This document shows positions 59,452 to 64,000 of a stretch of 64,000 nt of DNA, one piece after another. The stretch is from Blasia pusilla (lineage: Eukaryota; Marchantiophyta; Marchantiopsida; Blasiales). Numbering within the stretch: position 1 is the first letter of the stretch; each line of letters begins with the position of its first letter. The position numbers were made by a program, and so were the translations under genes. The stretch lies in contig CM114272.1 in assembly GCA_050084515.1 (NCBI GenBank), forward strand, positions 51,894,001-51,958,000, in the 5' to 3' direction. The notes beneath the pieces are model-generated. The model made no database searches, had not been told where the DNA came from, and was given only the letters and a program-made list of their open reading frames with translations.

Positions 59452-62400
59452 ACACAGCAGGTGGTGCGAACTGACAAGGTGAATCGTGATATGAGTTGGC
59501 AAGTGTTTTCCAACAGGATGATCACTTTTGGCCCAAAGATGTCACGATTTAAGGTGCTGTGGTGAGTTGGACTTACCCCTGCTCCCTTAGCTGTAAGATC
59601 TTGTTGTGAAAGTTCTGTTGGAAAGATGGAAAATGAAGTCTTGTATGTACAAGCCTAACTTTACCATTCTAGAAACCAATGCAAAACATGAAATGCAGTC
59701 TTAAAATGTTTCTTATCATGGTTCTGGGTAGGCTCCCTTATGCAGAGAGTGACATATCTGCCCGGTCCAGGTAATAAATGCTGTAGGCTTTCACCTTGTC
59801 TCACTCTTCTTGTTCCTCGTCTGTGTATGTGGCAGCTTAGGCAAGTGATCAGTGGAACTCTTTCTTCCAACCTGACTGTTCGAACATGGATCAGTCTAAA
59901 GACATTCTGTAAGGTCATGCGGAGTGAATTTCCTCAGATATAAGTGAAGCTCATGATCAGATGTAATCCTTCACTGTGCAGGTTCATATTTTTCTAAAGC
60001 ATACTGTATTTTGTCTTGGGTAAGATATTTATACCAGTCGGTCCTCTTTCTTGATAGTTATTGTTTGCAAGATCATGGGTTGTTTCTTGCACATAACGAC
60101 ATTGTACGAGTCTCCTACACTTCTTCCACATAGGTCCTTACTCCACTTTGCTGTCAAAGATCCCTAGGGAGAAGTGGGACTTGAAATCCAAAGCTTTTCT
60201 TCCCTGGCCTCTCAAAGTTTGTGTGGCGTTCTCTTGCATTTGTGGAATTTCTTCTGGTCTCCTGTGTAACTTACTATCCAACCTTTTCTGATGACGACGA
60301 GTGGTTGTTGTCGATATTTGTGGCTACATTTTGCACCACCCTTGATTGATGTTTCATTGGAGGTACGAAATCTCTGAAAATTGTTTCTACCATTATTGTA
60401 TGGTGTGGAGAGGTTCTGAAGTTTGCTGCAGTTATTTTTGTGGAAGGTCCATGTCAAATCAAAGCAAAGGCTCAGCACCATGGAAGTTTGGAAGTCCAAC
60501 TACCAGGCTTGAAAGCAAGTGGATGCCAAGAACATCCCAAATTCCCACACTCTTAGGTCTTAGGTTACATCCTTTATTTTTTTGGATGCTCTAGGACACA
60601 AACAGTTCAACAAAAAAAATTGGAATGTTTTGTTTTTTGTTCATCTTGGATTAGGACCTTTTTGATGCACATTTCACTTCAGAGGTTACCTCAACAGATC
60701 TATATGTATATTATTATATTTCCCTATGAGGAAAAAATATGGAGTGCTTTGTTTTCTGCACATTTAGAATTAGGCTTTCAATGTGTTACACCCAGATACT
60801 TATCATGGTGAAAATTGTTGAGCAATGCCATCACAAATATTGGAAGAAATGGATCATAAAGAAGGTGGTGATAGGGCTGATCCGCCAGATTTCACCATCC
60901 CACACCACCATAGTCGAACTTAAAAGCCCAATTTGATCATCCTTGATGTGCATGAAATGCTTTTGCACAATCAGTTTTGTTGTCTCTAAAGAGTGTATTA
61001 GGATGGTAAAGAGATTGACAATTAGGAGAAAACATTGGGAGGGATAGACAATCCAAGGAATTCAGTCACAGGTGGATCTAGAACTTGGGAAATATCATCA
61101 TAGCAATTCCAATCACCCTCAATGGACACCAAATTTTGATAAGAGATGCATCAAAGATGGAATCGAGTCTTTACTTGAATCCATCCAATTCTCCACTTTT
61201 GATGGCGTGTCTTGCATGGTAATACCTGATTTGTCACTTGTAGAGTGGGGAGTATCAACATAGAGTACTCTTGGACGCAAGTTTCGACATGCACAAATCA
61301 AGGATGATAGGTAGATGTGTAGGTTATCCTCAATTTTGGATAGACATGACGTATCGAAACATGTTGAGAAACTTGAACATTTTTGGCAAATTTGGTGTTG
61401 TTTGGCCTAGTTGACTTTCCAAATGGGAAATTGATCCATGACTTCTTGTGGTTTAGGTTAGGAGAGATGGATTGTGTACAGGTTATTGGGGAAAGGTTTT
61501 TGTAAAAGAAAAGATAGTATTTCTTGGAAATTCATTATTCTTCATTCAACCTTTTTTTCGGAGGTGGCAAAGATATAACCCAATCCTAATAGGAGAACGA
61601 GTAGCTATGGAGAGTGCACACGAATTTTAATTTTTACGGCACCAAATATAGTGATCTTTTTTTAAATAACATCTTTTAGGTGTGCCACAACACAACAATT
61701 TTCGTTTAGTCTACACTAAGAATATAGCCTGCACTAAGATTAATTCTAAAAGTACAAGTTTTTCATAGTTCTAGTATTCAAGTGCTTTAATGAAGAGGTA
61801 GGGAGGGTTCCTTAATGAAGGGGTAGGGAAAGGGCTACGCATTGGTTGATATACATGGATTGATTCTAAAAGTACAAGTTTTTCATAGTTCTAGTATTCA
61901 AGTGCTTTAATGAAGAGGTCGGGAGGGTTCCTTAACGAAGGGGTAGGGAAAGGGCTACGCATTGGTTGATGAACATAGAGAGAATGTGTATGGACATGAC
62001 AGATTAATTCACTACATAAGCTTCCTTCCATATGTAGAGCTTTTGCATGCAATAATATGCTAAGGGGTATAATTAGAGCATAACAAAGTGTTAGACTAAA
62101 TCATTCTATGCCAATTCTATCTTACCATGAGTAGTGAAATTTGGATTTTTTAGAATATTTAATAATTCTTTTTGAAAACTTCCCAAATATTTGATCCTAA
62201 AATTTCTATTAGGCACCCTATCATCGATTTGGAAATTAGACCAGTGTGGTAATTAAAAAACCATTTTCTTTCTAAAAAATTTCCAAAAAATTCAAATATT
62301 TGGTTCTTAATATCGTGCTTGCCCTCAATAGTTAGCCACAAGTTCTTTGGCAAAAAATGTGGAATGAAAGCAGAGTGAGGTTGAGAGAGAAAGAAAAATT

Positions 62401-64000
62401 GAAGCTTGAACACTCATAACAAATTAGCATATTGATGTAGAAACTTGGAAGTGTTTGAGAGTTTCTCCTCCTTAGTTATTGTAAATTTATTGGATCCTTA
62501 TATTTATTATTACCCACACTTACTACTACTAAGAGTATCATCGATATGTTGTCACGAACCGTATATTTTCCAAATTCCAAGAAATCCATCTCTAGTGTAG
62601 TTGATCGAGCACTTTGCTTTCAATGGATTTTCACTATTGCTCAATGAACCAATGAACGATTGCAATTTGAACGCACTTTGGAGTAAGCTACCTCATGATC
62701 ATACTTGAAAGAATGCCAATGGAATGGTGGAAAGTGGCCGAGCACAACATGAAAATATGGATAATGAAAGAGATATTATAGGATTACTATAGGGCACCAA
62801 GGTAGGCAACATGGATATAATAAATGGTGCAAGAAGTATGTGAAATTTTTTGGGATCCTAATTAAAATGGAGCCCTTATCTTCATTTTTTTCCTTTATCA
62901 AGAAAATCCATATTATTATCATAGGACACTTTCTTGATTTGTTCACCTCTTAGAGTGTTTGGCACACGACATGCACGTTAGAAAACATACAATACTTGGA
63001 CATTAAAATTTAAAATTACATGTAGAAGTTTTTGAAACGTTTGAGATTGAAGATTGGCCATGTCTAAACATGTTGAAGCGCATGCATTGGCTGGACACGG
63101 CCCCCAGCATGTGACTTCAACACAATCAAATCAACCTTTAGTGCGAGCTGGACAATTTCTATTAGTAGGTCTAAGGGAATGGGTCTACGGGTTCTTGAGA
63201 GGATTGTTATAACAGCCGAAGATATCTTCTACGATTGGAAAACGCCAGACTATGATCAACATCCTTGTAAAGCTCAGCTTTTTGAGCTATACTCCTCTAA
63301 AAACACAGCTTTGGATCATGGCTGTCGTGAAAATTGACATTGACATAACGATTCTTATGAAATAGCTTGGAATCTTCTTCTATGTTTGTTTCTCAAAGTT
63401 CCCTACGCACAATCCTGAAATTTTCTCAATTACAAAATTGGCAAACAGACTATCTATCCTTTCAAGGTGCAGAATTGATCTCTTAGAAACAAATTAAGTA
63501 GTTGTGGTTGGGGGAAGCACCTCGGCTAGACTGAAGGGCAGACACGAAAGCTCAACGATGTTTTCTTTTGGTACCTAGCCAAACCCAGCAAAGATTCATT
63601 ACATGATGAACGCAATGCTCAGTGACAAAATCGGCTATCTCAAGAATCTGGCCAAATGAATCAAGCAGATGAATTCAATTCGAAACTAAATCCATAGTCA
63701 ATGCGCAGGCTCGTTCCAACTCAATCAGGTTTTTGTTTCTCATGACGTCATTAGAACGGGAGGGAGGATTCGATGACGCGAATGGCTATGGGGCTGACTG
63801 CTACCACATCGATCTTATTAGATCTAGGAAGACGAACTGGAACTATAGTGCGTGAATCATAAAGTAATCACATGACCACTACTCTCTCTTTGAGGACAAT
63901 GAGGACCTCTCCCAAGAAGTGTTATAAGGAGTTCCTCGCTTGAGAATTGGACGCTCTGAATGGCAAGCACTCAGTGCTCATCATTTCTTGCTCGTTGCCC
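59452..64000. other. Gene-free region downstream of the PPR gene
   Basis: 59452 to about 60000 is probably PPR 3' UTR. The rest becomes AT-rich, with only short frames lacking domains. A 120-bp tandem duplication is listed separately. Confidence 0.5.
61739..61978 (+). repeat. 120-bp tandem duplication
   Basis: ATTCTAAAAGTACAAGTTTT recurs at 61743 and 61863, and the match continues through GGGCTACGCATTGGTTGAT with only a few differences. This is a recent local duplication without coding content. Confidence 0.9.

Noticed and set aside
1-64000. CRISPR array, bacterial operon or prophage features
   Set aside because: No regularly spaced repeats of that kind; introns and plant gene families show eukaryotic nuclear DNA.

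Overview
The window is nuclear DNA of a land plant. It holds three plant housekeeping genes with GT-AG introns: a Trichome-Birefringence-Like acyltransferase, an IPI1/TEX10 ribosome-biogenesis gene and a plastid-type PPR gene. These sit in AT-rich intergenic DNA filled with LTR-class retroelements. The retroelement-encoded DNMT3/DRM-type cytosine methyltransferase suggests a non-seed plant (bryophyte, lycophyte or fern grade), but the species cannot be fixed from the sequence.

Layout. 1-2440: AT-rich, with a tRNA-like relic. 2441-9850: GC-rich block holding the TBL gene (4087-7638, +). 9850-11809: AT-rich with a diverged tandem repeat. 11810-12404: solo terminal unit (minus). 13054-23374: retroelement 1. 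23375-26621: gene-free. 26622-40671 (minus): IPI1/TEX10 homologue, reconstructed here as 18 exons that join in one frame into 918 codons. One of its introns carries a young antisense Ty1/copia element (28259-33143), and other introns hold LTR-like and LINE-like fragments. 40672-44175: gene-free. 44180-53000: retroelement 2, a diverged relative of element 1. 53005-56331: repeats and a 45-bp palindrome. 56332-59451: PPR gene resembling EMB1006. 59452-64000: gene-free, with a 120-bp tandem duplication.

The most interesting system is the retroelement family at 11.8-23.4 and 44.2-53.0 kb. It has Ty3/gypsy-type gag, protease, RT, RNase H and a DDE integrase. It also carries a DNMT3/DRM-like cytosine-5 methyltransferase between protease and RT, and a PHD finger after the integrase. 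Both elements share this domain order, so it is ancestral to the family. The ends are not ordinary LTRs. Element 1 reads A1-ORFs-B1-A2-B2, the 'split direct repeat' layout known from tyrosine-recombinase retrotransposons (PAT/Ngaro), yet it encodes a DDE integrase and is flanked by a 4-bp duplication (TTGA). Element 2 is A-ORFs-B between AGAC duplications, and the solo unit is A-B between TCAA duplications. These are the two products expected from recombination B1xB2 and A1xA2. Both long elements are decayed by stops and frameshifts; seven stops in element 2 are TAG where element 1 keeps CAG, which fits deamination of methylated CHG sites.

The three host genes are unrelated in function: cell-wall polysaccharide acetylation in the Golgi, 60S pre-ribosome maturation in the nucleus, and organelle RNA processing. 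All homology calls are from recognised motifs and colinear sequence; no database search was run.
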